64,000 bases of DNA from Emcibacter sp. (GTDB lineage: Bacteria; Pseudomonadota; Alphaproteobacteria; Sphingomonadales; Emcibacteraceae), in NCBI GenBank assembly GCA_021741205.1, contig JAIOYI010000008.1, positions 56,206-120,205 of the forward strand, read 5' to 3'. Shown piece by piece: positions 47,702 to 57,702 of the stretch; the stretch's first letter is position 1; each line of letters starts with the position of its first letter. A program made the translations under genes and the position numbers. Below the pieces are notes generated by a model. It saw only the letters and a program-made list of their open reading frames with translations. It did no database searches and was not told the DNA's origin.

Positions 47702-48693
47702 AAATTTCTCCCACCCTATTAATTTCATTGCTTGGTCTTTTGCTCCTGATGGTGACTTTTTTATCGCTCTTTATCGGAACAACCCCTATTCCCGCACAAG
47801 AAATTTTATCTGCTCTTGGGGGAATGGCGGATAAAAATATTGAAATTATCGTGCTTGAACTTCGCTTGCCTCGTGTGCTGATTGGCCTATTGGCAGGTGC
47901 AAGCCTTGGCCTATCGGGCGCCGCCTTACAAGGATTACTCCGTAACCCTCTCGCAGACCCCGGGATCATTGGGGTCTCATCTTCAGCGGGTCTTGGTGCT
48001 GTGATTTCTATTTATTTTGGTATGTCATCCCTTTTCCCCCTGTCTATTCAAATTATGTCCATGTTAGGTGCTCTGGGTGCCACCCTTATTTTATCCATGA
48101 TATCAAGTCGGGACAGCAGTGTTCTGACCCTGATACTTGCTGGTATCGGCATAAGCTCCCTTGCCACGGCGGCCATATCCTTGACCATGAATTTTGCCCA
48201 TAGCCCTATGTCGTTACAGGATATGGTGATGTGGCTTTTGGGGTCGCTTGAAAACAGAACCATGACCGATGTCATGCTCGCAGGCCCCTTTATTTTCTTG
48301 GGCTGGTTTATTATGCGGGGCATAGGGCAAGGTTTAGATGCCTCCAGTCTCGGCAGTGATACGGCACAAAGTCTTGGCATCAATATAAAACATCTGCGCA
48401 TGAAGGTTATTATTGGCAGTGCCATAAGTGTTGGGGCAACCGTATCGGTTTGCGGCGCTATCGGTTTTGTCGGCCTTGTGGTGCCTCACATCATCCGAAG
48501 CCTTGTCGGTCATGCCCCCAGTCGGATTTTAGTGCCAAGCGCACTGCTTGGGGCAATATTGCTTTCCCTCGCTGACCTCATCACCCGTATACCGATTGGA
48601 CATGGTCAATTGCGCCTCGGTGTTGTCACAGCCTTTATCGGCTCTCCACTCTTTCTTTATATAATCTATAAAACGAGAGGTGCCATGAGATGA
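47698..48693 (+). CDS. btuC: Cobalamin ABC transporter permease
   Basis: A 331-residue FecCD/BtuC-type permease with about ten membrane helices. Family blocks include LRLPRVLIGLLAGASLGLSG, ALQGLLRNPLADPGIIGVSS, MWLLGSLENRT and the cytoplasmic coupling loop GAIGFVGLVVPHIIRSLVGH. Its start overlaps btuF and its end overlaps btuD, each by 4 bp, typical of coupled translation. Confidence 0.94.
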   Translation: MKISPTLLISLLGLLLLMVTFLSLFIGTTPIPAQEILSALGGMADKNIEIIVLELRLPRVLIGLLAGASLGLSGAALQGLLRNPLADPGIIGVSSSAGLGAVISIYFGMSSLFPLSIQIMSMLGALGATLILSMISSRDSSVLTLILAGIGISSLATAAISLTMNFAHSPMSLQDMVMWLLGSLENRTMTDVMLAGPFIFLGWFIMRGIGQGLDASSLGSDTAQSLGINIKHLRMKVIIGSAISVGATVSVCGAIGFVGLVVPHIIRSLVGHAPSRILVPSALLGAILLSLADLITRIPIGHGQLRLGVVTAFIGSPLFLYIIYKTRGAMR

Positions 48694-49496
48694 TGATAAA
48701 AGCGCACAATATTAATGTCTCGATCAAAGGCCATGTTATTTTAGACAATGCTAGCCTATCAATTCCAAAGGGTAAAATGACTGGTCTTATTGGCCCAAAT
48801 GGAGCGGGGAAAAGTACCTTACTGCGTTCCATAATGGGTTTTGTGGATATAACATCAGGCATCATAAAGCTTGATGATATAGAATTATCCAACCTATCCA
48901 TAAAAGACAGAGCAAAAAAAATATCCTATGCCGCCCAAGGTGCGCCTGTTCATTGGCCTCTTGATGTGAACCATATTATTGCACTGGGTCGCATTCCCCA
49001 TCTTGATCCTTGGCAAAAGATCAGTGATTTGGACAGAGAAATTATTCGAGATGCCATGATCAAAACCGATACGTTACATCTTGCCGATCGTTTAACAACC
49101 AGCCTATCGGGCGGCGAAAAGGCCTGTGTCATGTTAGCCCGTGCCATGGTATCACAAGCGGATTATCTTTGCGCCGATGAACCCATAGCCTCCCTTGACC
49201 CCTACCATCAACTGCAAGTCATGAATATATTACAAAATTTAGCCAAAGAAGGTCATGGCGTCTTGATTATTCTCCACGACTTAGGGCTTGCCAAACGGTA
49301 CTGCGATGAGCTTGTTTTGATGCATCAGGGAAAAATATGTGCCACAGGTACGCCGAACGATGTCCTTACAGAAGAAAATCTGGATAAGACCTATCATATC
49401 AAGATAAGCCGTTGGCACGAGAATGGCGACCATTTTATTGCCCCATGGAAAACATCTGGACATCCTGATCATAAAAGGCCAGATCATAAAATTTAA
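48690..49496 (+). CDS. btuD: Cobalamin ABC transporter ATPase
   Basis: A 268-residue ABC ATPase. Walker A is GPNGAGKST, the Q-loop is AAQGAPVHWP, the signature is LSGGEK and Walker B is YLCADEPIASLDP, with the switch His in IILHDLGLA. Powers import through BtuC. Two consecutive ATG codons are available. Last gene of btuBFCD; its 3' end overlaps the convergent ATP12 gene by 4 bp. Confidence 0.94.
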   Translation: MMIKAHNINVSIKGHVILDNASLSIPKGKMTGLIGPNGAGKSTLLRSIMGFVDITSGIIKLDDIELSNLSIKDRAKKISYAAQGAPVHWPLDVNHIIALGRIPHLDPWQKISDLDREIIRDAMIKTDTLHLADRLTTSLSGGEKACVMLARAMVSQADYLCADEPIASLDPYHQLQVMNILQNLAKEGHGVLIILHDLGLAKRYCDELVLMHQGKICATGTPNDVLTEENLDKTYHIKISRWHENGDHFIAPWKTSGHPDHKRPDHKI

Positions 49497-50191
49497 GCGT
49501 TAAGCAAAGCCAAAAAGCGGGCGACACTATCCAATTCCGCCTTCATGTTATTATGGCGGAGAGTCGCCTCATCGTCTGCGCCCCATTGTTCGATCTGAAA
49601 ATTTTCATCCAATTGGGCGGCGTCCCATGCCTGATCCACGGTGATATTGCCGCCAATTAAATTAAGCGCAATCGTCACAGACCCACAAAGGGTCGTCATA
49701 ATATAAAAGGCCGTCAGGAAATGGCTGTTTAATGGTGTTAGAAACTGTCTAAGTTTTGCAATTTCTTGTGCATCCTGTTCCACATGAATGATGCCGTTTG
49801 TCACCCTTAACATCATATCATGGGTTGATAGCACCCAATCAAGAAGAGGTTGCCATAATCTATTTTGCCGCTCCACCAATATCTCAGGAAATTCCGCCCG
49901 ATAACACAAAAGATCAGATCCCGCATATTTCACAAGCTCATCCATCAAATCATTTCGCCGCTCCCCTACCCGATCAATGGCTGTATAATTTAATTTTGCA
50001 AGTAGCATATCATTCGCATTCACCTTATCCTTTTGAGCATTCCACTCCACCGCAATAGCTTCGGCCAAGGCCTTGGTCGGAATAACATTTGCTCTTTTTT
50101 CTGGTGTCTTTACCTCACGCCCGTCAAGATCAACGACATAGCCATTGTCCAAGGGTCTTATGGTGGCTAATTTATAAAAACGTTTCATCAA
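49493..50191 (-). CDS. ATP12-family F1-ATPase assembly chaperone
   Basis: A 232-residue ATP12 protein, the bacterial relative of the mitochondrial chaperone that protects the F1 alpha subunit. Family blocks are MKRFYKLATIRP, VDLDGREVKTPEKRA, AIAVEWNAQ, SDLLCYRAEFPEILVERQ and ALNLIGGNITVDQAWDAAQLDE followed by QIEQWGAD. Last gene of a crcB-rluC-HAD-ATP12 run, overlapping the HAD gene by 20 bp. It is functionally linked to the ATP synthase genes near 59 kb. Confidence 0.93.
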   Translation of the reverse strand: MMKRFYKLATIRPLDNGYVVDLDGREVKTPEKRANVIPTKALAEAIAVEWNAQKDKVNANDMLLAKLNYTAIDRVGERRNDLMDELVKYAGSDLLCYRAEFPEILVERQNRLWQPLLDWVLSTHDMMLRVTNGIIHVEQDAQEIAKLRQFLTPLNSHFLTAFYIMTTLCGSVTIALNLIGGNITVDQAWDAAQLDENFQIEQWGADDEATLRHNNMKAELDSVARFLALLNA

Positions 50192-50843
50192 TAACCTTCC
50201 GAAGATGGGATATATGACTAATAATATGATGAGCGCCTGCTTGTTTCAGTCTATCGCTCTTATGATATCCCCAAGTCACCCCAACCGCATGCACATTTGC
50301 CGCAAGCGCCATCTTAATATCAAAGGTTGTATCCCCGATCATAATGGTATTTTCGGGCAAAACACCCACGTCCCGCATGGCATTATAAAGCATAGAAGGA
50401 TGAGGCTTTCCCGGACCATCGTCAGCCGTATTTAAAGTGATAAAATAATCGCTTAGCCCATGGTTTTTTAAGGTGGATTTTAGACCTCTCCTTGATTTCC
50501 CCGTTGCAATACCAAGCGTATAACCCCCGTCATTTAAATATCTTATCGTATCAAGAATACCATCAAACAAAGGCTCGTCATCCTCTTCCCGAAGGCGCAA
50601 TTCCTGAAATCTTTCCACAAAGGCATCCTTAAGGGCCATATGGTTCTTTTCATTTTCGTTGGGGTAGCAAATACCAATAGCCTCCATAAGAGACAACCCC
50701 ACAATCTCTCGAATGGCATCGTCCCCCGGATAAGTTATTTGGCAAACCTTGCAAGCCCTTTGCATAGAATCAAGAATCAAATGCTGTCCATCAACAAGTG
50801 TCCCATCACAATCAAATATAATCAGTTTATTTTGGTTGCTCAA
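50172..50843 (-). CDS. HAD-superfamily phosphatase (phosphoglycolate-phosphatase-like)
   Basis: A 223-residue HAD-IA hydrolase. Motif I is IIFDCDGTLVDG with D11 and D13, motif II/III region is GIATGKSRRGL, and motif IV is MIGDTTFDIKMALAA. A helical cap (about 20-90) suggests a small phosphorylated substrate such as phosphoglycolate, but this cannot be settled. The start overlaps the pseudouridine synthase stop by 4 bp. Confidence 0.88.
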   Translation of the reverse strand: MSNQNKLIIFDCDGTLVDGQHLILDSMQRACKVCQITYPGDDAIREIVGLSLMEAIGICYPNENEKNHMALKDAFVERFQELRLREEDDEPLFDGILDTIRYLNDGGYTLGIATGKSRRGLKSTLKNHGLSDYFITLNTADDGPGKPHPSMLYNAMRDVGVLPENTIMIGDTTFDIKMALAANVHAVGVTWGYHKSDRLKQAGAHHIISHISHLRKVIDETFL

Positions 50844-51835
50844 ATATCATCATCCTCTATAAATGGATTGCTTTTATCCTCTTTGTCAAAACCGAACATA
50901 TCCCAACTGTCTTTCATATGGCGGGGTAGTTCTGCTCTGACAGACAATATTCCCCCATCGGGATGATCTATATCCAGACTTCTGGCATGAAGATGAAGCT
51001 TTTTACTGACCGTACCATCAAGGAATGCTTCCTTGCCGCCGTATTTACCGTCCCCTACAATAGGGGTATCAAGCAATGTGGCATGAACTCTGATTTGATG
51101 GGTACGACCCGTCACAGGTTTGAAAGCTATCCAGCTTGCCGTCCGCAAGGCACTATCCATGAGGTGAAAATCTGTGACGGCCTTTTTACCCTGATCGCTG
51201 ACCATCATCCGTTCGCCGCCCGCCCCTGGTTCTTTATCTAAGGGTGCATTGATGGTTCCTTCATTGCGTTCTGGCCGTCCCACAACCAAGGCCCAATATA
51301 TCTTTTGCGTCTTGCGATTACGAAAAGATTCCGTCAAAGACTTTGCAGCTCTGCTGTTTTTTGCAATGACCAAAATACCGCTGGTATCTTTGTCTATACG
51401 GTGAACAAGTTTTGGCCGTTCAGGGTTATTGCCCTTTAAATAATCAAGAAACCCATCCACATGACGCGTGACCTTGCTGCCGCCCTGCACCGCAAGGCCT
51501 GGCAGTTTATTCAAAACAATGACACTGTTATCCTCATAAATCACCATATCCCGAATATAACGGGCATCGGTCTCATTATAGGATTTCTTTTTCGCAGGGG
51601 TTTTATCATCATGGGTGCCAGAGGGATTTACTCCTATGGGTGGAATACGAATTTCCATACCTTCAAGCACACGAAAGCCTGCCTTGATTCTTTTACCATC
51701 CACACGCACCTGTCCGGTTCTTAACAATTTAGACAAATGCCCAAAGGTTAAATCGGGGAAATTTTTATTGAACCATTTATCAATACGCCAGTCATTTTCA
51801 AACGACTGAACCTTTTGGTGACTAACACCGGACAT
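50840..51835 (-). CDS. rluC: Ribosomal large-subunit pseudouridine synthase, RluC/RluD family
   Basis: A 331-residue RNA-modifying enzyme. An N-terminal S4 RNA-binding domain (about 15-65: GHLSKLLRTGQVRVDGKRI) precedes the catalytic domain with LVHRIDKDTSGILVIAK, where D148 is the catalytic Asp, and VTGRTHQIRVH. The linker 70-95 is charged and poorly conserved. RluC is favoured over RluD by neighbourhood, not by sequence alone. Confidence 0.9.
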   Translation of the reverse strand: MSGVSHQKVQSFENDWRIDKWFNKNFPDLTFGHLSKLLRTGQVRVDGKRIKAGFRVLEGMEIRIPPIGVNPSGTHDDKTPAKKKSYNETDARYIRDMVIYEDNSVIVLNKLPGLAVQGGSKVTRHVDGFLDYLKGNNPERPKLVHRIDKDTSGILVIAKNSRAAKSLTESFRNRKTQKIYWALVVGRPERNEGTINAPLDKEPGAGGERMMVSDQGKKAVTDFHLMDSALRTASWIAFKPVTGRTHQIRVHATLLDTPIVGDGKYGGKEAFLDGTVSKKLHLHARSLDIDHPDGGILSVRAELPRHMKDSWDMFGFDKEDKSNPFIEDDDI

Positions 51836-51873
51836 ATATTTTCCTTAGTGAAACTTAAATCTGCGCCATGGTC

Positions 51874-52251
51874 TTACGCCAAACTGCGACCCGCGTAAAG
51901 CCCCAAAAAAAGCGCGGCGACACCGAATGTCAATGATGCCGAAATATAAAAGGCCGCATTCATCATTTCATGACGTTCCAACATTAATCCAACCTCTAAT
52001 GAAAAGGCGGAAAATGTTGTAAATCCACCCAAAACACCAACAACCAGAAAACCTTGCCATTGATGGGACAAATTATATCGAATAGCAAGCAATGTCACAA
52101 TCAAGCCAATGGCAAAAGATCCCAATATATTAACCGTGAGCGTTCCCCAAGGAAAACCTGATCCCATAAGGCGCAACATCATCTTTCCAACCAGAAAACG
52201 TCCCACAGCGCCTAAAGCCCCACCTGCTGCCACCGCTAAAATCATATTCAT
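51874..52251 (-). CDS. crcB: Fluoride channel CrcB/FluC
   Basis: A 125-residue four-helix membrane protein that exports fluoride as a dual-topology dimer. GRFLVGKMM, WGTLTVNILGSFAIGL with the pore Asn, and GFLGGFTTFSAFSLE-like sequence (VGVLGGFTTFSAFSLEV) with the Phe box and sodium site are present. No fluoride riboswitch is seen upstream. It heads the crcB-rluC-HAD-ATP12 run. Confidence 0.94.
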   Translation of the reverse strand: MNMILAVAAGGALGAVGRFLVGKMMLRLMGSGFPWGTLTVNILGSFAIGLIVTLLAIRYNLSHQWQGFLVVGVLGGFTTFSAFSLEVGLMLERHEMMNAAFYISASLTFGVAALFLGLYAGRSLA

Positions 52252-52339
52252 CTATTCACTCCTAAGAGACTATATTTACATTATAATCTTGCAGAGCATA
52301 CGACAAAATGTCATTATGCTGCAAACTTAAACAGGGCAA

Positions 52340-53542
52340 ATGATGTTTTTATTATCTTTTTTTCTTAAAAAGCTCATAAGCTTTGGTACACTTCATATTA
52401 TTGATGCCACAGGACAGAAACATAGCTTTGTGGGCACAAAATCTCCTGAAATCACGATCCGTTTTCATGACAAAAAACTTCCTATGGCACTGTTTTTTAA
52501 ACCAGACCTAAAGGCGGGTGAGGCCTATATGGATGGCCGTTTGACCATTGAGGATGGCAAGAGCATTTATGATTTTCTTTATTTGATTACAAAAAATATG
52601 GAATGGCGGCCTGATAATGCCATGCATCTTACGGGCGGTGATCCCTATAGCCGATTCAAAAGCTGGGTCGCCCAAATCAGTTCCACGGTACGGTCACAAA
52701 AGAATGTGGCTCATCATTATGATTTATCTGGGAAACTTTATGACCTGTTTCTTGATCCTGACCGGCAATATAGCTGCGCCTATTTTTCTTCTGAGAAGGA
52801 TAGCTTGGAACAGGCTCAGGAAAATAAAAAAAATATCATTGCCAAAAAGCTTTTGCTCAAGAAAAATCACAAAGTTCTTGATATCGGATGCGGTTGGGGC
52901 GGTCTTGCCCTGCACTTAAATAAATCGTCTGGTGCCGATGTGACAGGCGTCACCCTAAGCCGTGAACAATATACGATAGCCTGCAACCGTGCCAAGGAAA
53001 ATAAGGTCGACAAAAAGGTCCATTATAAATTTCAAGATTACCGTAATGTTACTGAAAAATTTGACCGTATTGTGTCGGTCGGCATGTTTGAGCATGTGGG
53101 ACGGCGGCAATATCAAACCTATTTTGATAAGGTTTATGACAGCCTGAAAGATGATGGCGTTGCTTTGATCCATACGATCGGACGGGCGGATGGCAAGGGT
53201 TCCACCGATCCTTGGACCATAAAATATATCTTCCCTGGCGGTTATGCCCCTAGTCTTTCGGAAATAACCCCTATTATTGAAAAATCGGGCCTTTATATTA
53301 CGGACCTAGAAGTTTGGCGACTTCATTATGCGGAAACCTTAAAAGAATGGAGCATGAGGGTTCATAAAAATAAAGATGCCATTGTTAAACTTTATGATGA
53401 AAGATTTTTTCGCATGTGGGAATTCTATCTGGCCAGTGCGGAATGTGCTTTTCGTAACCTAGGTCATGTGGTATTCCAATTTCAACTTGCCAAAAGGCAA
53501 GATTCGGTTCCCTTAACAAGGGACTATTTGTTTAAAAAATAA
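52340..53542 (+). CDS. cfa: Cyclopropane-fatty-acyl-phospholipid synthase
   Basis: A 400-residue SAM-dependent enzyme that adds a methylene to unsaturated phospholipid chains. The N-terminal lipid-binding part (LKAGEAYMDGRLTIED) is followed by NVAHHYDLSGKLYDLFLDPD, SCAYF, SAM motif LDIGCGWGGLALHL, GVTLSREQY and the catalytic-region block VSVGMFEHVG; IFPGGYAPS and WEFYLASAE are at the end. An N-terminal hydrophobic stretch may aid membrane contact. Confidence 0.94.
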   Translation: MMFLLSFFLKKLISFGTLHIIDATGQKHSFVGTKSPEITIRFHDKKLPMALFFKPDLKAGEAYMDGRLTIEDGKSIYDFLYLITKNMEWRPDNAMHLTGGDPYSRFKSWVAQISSTVRSQKNVAHHYDLSGKLYDLFLDPDRQYSCAYFSSEKDSLEQAQENKKNIIAKKLLLKKNHKVLDIGCGWGGLALHLNKSSGADVTGVTLSREQYTIACNRAKENKVDKKVHYKFQDYRNVTEKFDRIVSVGMFEHVGRRQYQTYFDKVYDSLKDDGVALIHTIGRADGKGSTDPWTIKYIFPGGYAPSLSEITPIIEKSGLYITDLEVWRLHYAETLKEWSMRVHKNKDAIVKLYDERFFRMWEFYLASAECAFRNLGHVVFQFQLAKRQDSVPLTRDYLFKK

Positions 53543-53554
53543 AGGCTCCCTGCC

Positions 53555-54217
53555 ATGTCCGTCCCTATGTATTTAACAGCCTCCGTATATATTGATAGTG
53601 ATGCGGAAAATATCATCGCCTATGCCAAGGAAACAACACAAGGCATAGATAAGGATATTGATAAGGCCATCGCACTTTACAACCGCATTCGAGATGATTT
53701 TTCCTATACGCCTTATGTTGATTATAATAACCCAGATGTTTTTAAGGCAAGTTGGACATTAAATCAGAATGTCGGCTTTTGCATATCAAAGGGCGCCGTT
53801 CTTGCGGCCACAGCGCGGGCAATAGGGATACCCGCCCGCCTTGGTTTTGCCAACGTGAAAAACCATGTAACGAGCGAAAGGCTGCGGCAATTTATTGGCA
53901 GCGATATTATGCCGTGGCATGCCTATACGGAATTATTTCTGGAACGCAAATGGGTTAAGGCGACGCCCGCCTTTAATGCGGAACTCTGTCATAAATTTAA
54001 TGTTGATCCCCTTGAATTTAATGGTTACGAGGATTCAATATTCCAAACCCTGACAAAGGACGGCGCAAAACACATGGAATATCTTGATGACCTAGGCCAT
54101 TATGCGGACGTGCCACTTGATCGCATTATGGACACATTTCGCACGCTAAATCCCACAATCCTGATGTCCGACTTCTTAAAAGGTGATTTCATCAAAGAGG
54201 CTATTGTTGAGGATTGA
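53555..54217 (+). CDS. Transglutaminase-like family protein
   Basis: A 220-residue cytoplasmic protein with a transglutaminase/protease-like core. The Cys is in NVGFCISKGAVLAATARAIG, followed by IPARLGFANVKNH, and the His in MPWHAYTELFL; the WVKATPAFNAELC block takes the place of the usual Asp-containing DPT motif. LEFNGYEDS is also typical of this subgroup. The substrate is unknown. It starts 12 bp after cfa and is probably co-transcribed. Confidence 0.86.
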   Translation: MSVPMYLTASVYIDSDAENIIAYAKETTQGIDKDIDKAIALYNRIRDDFSYTPYVDYNNPDVFKASWTLNQNVGFCISKGAVLAATARAIGIPARLGFANVKNHVTSERLRQFIGSDIMPWHAYTELFLERKWVKATPAFNAELCHKFNVDPLEFNGYEDSIFQTLTKDGAKHMEYLDDLGHYADVPLDRIMDTFRTLNPTILMSDFLKGDFIKEAIVED

Positions 54218-54255
54218 TACCCTAAAGATACCAAGTAAAGGCTGACTATTTACAG

Positions 54256-54861
54256 CTAAATCAATTTTATAGCCAAAGTCTTGGCTTTCTTCTGAACGCT
54301 CTCAGGTAAGCTTGTGTAGCTGTCCTTGGCTATTCTGCCCGTAAACAAAGTACCCACCACATCCGCACCAATAATGCGCGCAGTCATTTTAAGTTGTTTA
54401 TGGGTACCATATAGCCAACGACCAAGAAACCCAGGAGCAGCACAAGAAGAAACGAGAACAGCCTTTTTTCTTAACGAATTATCCTTACGATACTCAGGAA
54501 AGTTATTATCCCACGGCCAATAAGCATAAACCACTAGTCGCTCCATGAACCGTTTAAAAATTGCTGTAACTGATCCAAAATTGGTGGGTGAAGCAATGAT
54601 ATAAGCGCTCGCCTGTTCTATTCTTGAAATCAAATCTTCCATACCATCCTGTTGCACGCATTTTCCTGGCAATACACCTGACGTTTGAGTACATTCGCGG
54701 CAATTGAGACAAAATCCGATCGGATAATCACGAAGATATACAACATCCGCCCTTGCACCAGATTCCATAATTGATTGAACCATAATCTCAATCGTCTGAT
54801 CGGTAATGCCATCATCCCGATATGAACCATTAATCACCAATATATTAGCCGCATTAATCAT
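54256..54861 (-). CDS. NAD(P)H-dependent FMN reductase / flavodoxin-fold protein
   Basis: A 201-residue flavodoxin-like protein. ILVINGSYRDDGITDQTIEIM binds the FMN phosphate, FCLNCRECTQ carries a CxxC pair, and ASPTNFGSVTAIFKRFMERL is the second FMN loop. A Cys-containing insertion around residues 50-70 could bind metal or be redox-active. ATG 54861 is preceded by GAGGAG at seven bases, so it is preferred over the upstream 54915. It is separated from rarA by 5' promoter-sized space. Confidence 0.86.
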   Translation of the reverse strand: MINAANILVINGSYRDDGITDQTIEIMVQSIMESGARADVVYLRDYPIGFCLNCRECTQTSGVLPGKCVQQDGMEDLISRIEQASAYIIASPTNFGSVTAIFKRFMERLVVYAYWPWDNNFPEYRKDNSLRKKAVLVSSCAAPGFLGRWLYGTHKQLKMTARIIGADVVGTLFTGRIAKDSYTSLPESVQKKAKTLAIKLI

Positions 54862-54948
54862 TACATTTCTCCTCGCATCATTGTAGCTAAAAGACACTAT
54901 TTCGCAATATTTCAAATCAATGTTTTAAGTTCAGCATAAATAAAAAAT

Positions 54949-56250
54949 TTAGGTGTAAGACGTACGAAGCTTATTCCAATAATCCAGACGCTTTTTAATT
55001 TCCCGCTCAAAACCTCTTTCTTTCGGGGCGTAGAATTCCTCCCGCTTCATGCCGTCTGGAAAATAATTCTGACCTGAAAAGCCATCCTTCGTATCATGAT
55101 CATAGGCATAGTTCGCCCCATAGCCCATGTCTTTCATCATTTTGGTGGGAGCATTGAGGATATGCATGGGTGGATTAAGAGAACCTGTTTCCTTAGCCCG
55201 TTTCGTCACCGCCTTAAAAGCCTTATAGGCGGCATTGGATTTGGGTGCCGTTCCAAGATAAATCACCGCCTGCGCCAAATGAAGATCACCCTCAGGCGAT
55301 CCTAAAAATTCATAAGCATCCTTTGCGGCCAAGGTCTGCACCAAGGCATTAGGGTCAGCAAGACCAATGTCTTCGGCTGCAAAACGCACCAAACGGCGCA
55401 ATATATAAAGTGGATCCTCTCCCCCCGCCATCATACGCGCCGTCCAATAAAGAGCGGCGTCCGTATCCGATCCTCTTAAAGATTTATGGAGGGCGGAAAT
55501 AAGATTATAATGGCCTTCTCTATCCTTATCATAAACGGGTGCGCGCTTTTGCAAGATTTTAAGTAATCCCGCCGCATCCAATATTTCCTCAAAATCAAGG
55601 CTCAGCAATATATCCGTAAGATTCAGCAAATAACGTCCGTCTCCATCGGCCATACCATAGAGCATAGCACGAGCTTCTTTGGTAATGGGTAAGGCTTTGG
55701 CTTCCAATCTTTCCGCACGGACGAGCAATTCCTCCATGGCATTATCATCAAGACGATTGAGGGTTAACACTTGCAGGCGCGATAACAAGGCCGCATTCAA
55801 TTCAAACGATGGGTTTTCCGTGGTCGCGCCCACAAGGATGATGGTACCATTTTCAACGTAAGGCAGAAACCCATCCTGTTGCGAACGATTAAAGCGATGA
55901 ATTTCATCCACAAAAAGCAGCGTTCCTTTGCCTGTTTTATGACGCCCTGCTGCGGCCTCGAAAGATTTACGAAGATCCGCAACACCGGAAAATACCGCCG
56001 AAATCTGTTCAAAATAAAGATCCGTCTTTTGAGCAAGAAGACGGGCGATAGTGGTTTTTCCTGTACCAGGTGGCCCCCATAAAACAAGCGAACGCAGCTT
56101 ATTAGCGCCAAGCATTCGACCTAATGGCCCATCGGATGCAATCAAATGATCTTGCCCCACCACATCACCAAGGGATGTAGGCCGCAGCTTGTCCGCCAAG
56201 GGACGAGGGGCATTCTGTTCAAGACCCGCCGATGAAAAAAGATCACTCAT
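54949..56250 (-). CDS. rarA: Replication-associated recombination protein A
   Basis: AAA+ ATPase of the RarA/MgsA/WRNIP1 family acting at stalled replication forks. The 433-residue protein has DKLRPTSLGDVVGQDHL, Walker A LWGPPGTGKTTIARLL, Walker B LLFVDEIHRFNRSQQD, sensor 1 LVGATTENPSFELN, and the C-terminal block SAL HKSLRGSD and PMHILNAPTK. It follows the Do-type protease gene by 15 bp, a frequent pairing. Confidence 0.96.
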   Translation of the reverse strand: MSDLFSSAGLEQNAPRPLADKLRPTSLGDVVGQDHLIASDGPLGRMLGANKLRSLVLWGPPGTGKTTIARLLAQKTDLYFEQISAVFSGVADLRKSFEAAAGRHKTGKGTLLFVDEIHRFNRSQQDGFLPYVENGTIILVGATTENPSFELNAALLSRLQVLTLNRLDDNAMEELLVRAERLEAKALPITKEARAMLYGMADGDGRYLLNLTDILLSLDFEEILDAAGLLKILQKRAPVYDKDREGHYNLISALHKSLRGSDTDAALYWTARMMAGGEDPLYILRRLVRFAAEDIGLADPNALVQTLAAKDAYEFLGSPEGDLHLAQAVIYLGTAPKSNAAYKAFKAVTKRAKETGSLNPPMHILNAPTKMMKDMGYGANYAYDHDTKDGFSGQNYFPDGMKREEFYAPKERGFEREIKKRLDYWNKLRTSYT

Positions 56251-56265
56251 GAAATATAATCAATT

Positions 56266-57702
56266 CTATTTGCAATAGGAATTTCCCTTGATACGAATAG
56301 AGCATTCAACCCTTTTGCCCTCTCGATTAACATCAAAATCAATATTTTCAGGATCCCCATTAAGGGCATGCTCAATATCCTTTATGGTTCCAATCATTTT
56401 GCCATTAACGGACTTTATAATATCTCCACGGTTTAAGCTTGTTCTTCTTGTAATTATTTGCGGGGCATCCAAAACTATAACACCCTTTTCGTAAATACTA
56501 ATCCCAATTTCATCGGCATAGGCGGGTGAAAGATTGGCGAGTTTAATCCCCTTTAAAAGATGATCTCCTGAGAGGATTGTGATATCACGTTTCGGGTCTT
56601 CTGGCGCCGCAAGAAGCGGAACTTGCAAGGTGAATTCCTTATTTTTACGAATAATATTGATCGGAACCGTGCCAGACACAGCCTTTAGGCCAATATAATA
56701 CCGTAACGCTTCAGGGCTAGAGACTTCCTTGCCGTCAATGTTAATGATGATATCCCCCTGCAAAAGTCCAGAACGAGCTGCGGGGCTATTGGGATAAATA
56801 TCATCCACCAAAATTCCTCCTGGTCGATCAAGCCCAAGACTTTCCGCAATGTCAGAAGTGACCACCTGCCCGCTGCCGCCAAACCACGGACGAATAATTT
56901 TACCCCCCGATAATGCGGAGTGAACAACATATTTCACCATATTAGCAGGAATGGCAAAGCCAATACCGTTTGAACCGCCCGAACGAGAAAATATGGCCGT
57001 ATTGATACCAATCAATTCACCATTCATACCGATCAATGCCCCGCCACTATTGCCAGGATTAACCGCTGCATCTGTCTGGATGAAATATTGATAATCTTGA
57101 CCACTCACCTGTGTGCGGGCCAGTGCCGAAATTATACCGCTTGTAACGGTTTGTCCAACCCCAAAGGGATTACCAATAGCAAGAACAAGATCACCAACCT
57201 CAACGTCATCGGAATCCGTAAAATTGAGGGTCGGCAAAACTTCAGGACCAGATTTTATCCGCAACACCGCAAGGTCAGTCTTCTCATCATCAAGGATAAC
57301 CTCCGCGTCATATTCCCGCCTGTCCCACAAGGCAACCTTAATTGTATCAGCGCCGTTTACCACATGATGGTTCGTGACTATGACCCCATCTGCTTCCACA
57401 ATAACGCCAGAGCCTAATGACCGTTCAATGCGTTCCCGAGGAATACTATTAAACTGTCCCCCAAAAAAACGCTGAAAAAAAGGGTCATTGGCAAAAGGGG
57501 AATAGCCACGAGTTTTGATCACCCGTTTTGTATAAATATTCACAACCGCAGGCGCTGCCTCACGCACAATGGGCGCATAGGATAATTGCACCTCTAAATT
57601 TCCAGAGGGTACCTTCTTCTCAGCAGCCAATAATACCGTAGTCAAAGACAGAATAACGGCAATAAAAGTTGAAAAGGCAAAAAATACTCGGGACAGCTTC
57701 AT
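56266..57702 (-). CDS. Do-family periplasmic serine protease (DegP/DegQ-like)
   Basis: A 478-residue exported protease. A signal peptide (hydrophobic at about 6-26) precedes the trypsin-like domain with catalytic triad H113 (TNHHVV), D143 (KTDLAVL) and S219 (NPGNSGGAL). Two PDZ domains follow (about 260-350 and 390-470: DDIYPNSPAARSGLLQGDII; NRGDIIKSVNGK). It degrades or chaperones misfolded envelope proteins. Confidence 0.94.
   Translation of the reverse strand: MKLSRVFFAFSTFIAVILSLTTVLLAAEKKVPSGNLEVQLSYAPIVREAAPAVVNIYTKRVIKTRGYSPFANDPFFQRFFGGQFNSIPRERIERSLGSGVIVEADGVIVTNHHVVNGADTIKVALWDRREYDAEVILDDEKTDLAVLRIKSGPEVLPTLNFTDSDDVEVGDLVLAIGNPFGVGQTVTSGIISALARTQVSGQDYQYFIQTDAAVNPGNSGGALIGMNGELIGINTAIFSRSGGSNGIGFAIPANMVKYVVHSALSGGKIIRPWFGGSGQVVTSDIAESLGLDRPGGILVDDIYPNSPAARSGLLQGDIIINIDGKEVSSPEALRYYIGLKAVSGTVPINIIRKNKEFTLQVPLLAAPEDPKRDITILSGDHLLKGIKLANLSPAYADEIGISIYEKGVIVLDAPQIITRRTSLNRGDIIKSVNGKMIGTIKDIEHALNGDPENIDFDVNREGKRVECSIRIKGNSYCK

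Noticed and set aside
51874..52339. Fluoride riboswitch before crcB
   Set aside because: The 88-bp region upstream of crcB lacks the GGxGAUGG-type core of the fluoride aptamer on the minus strand.
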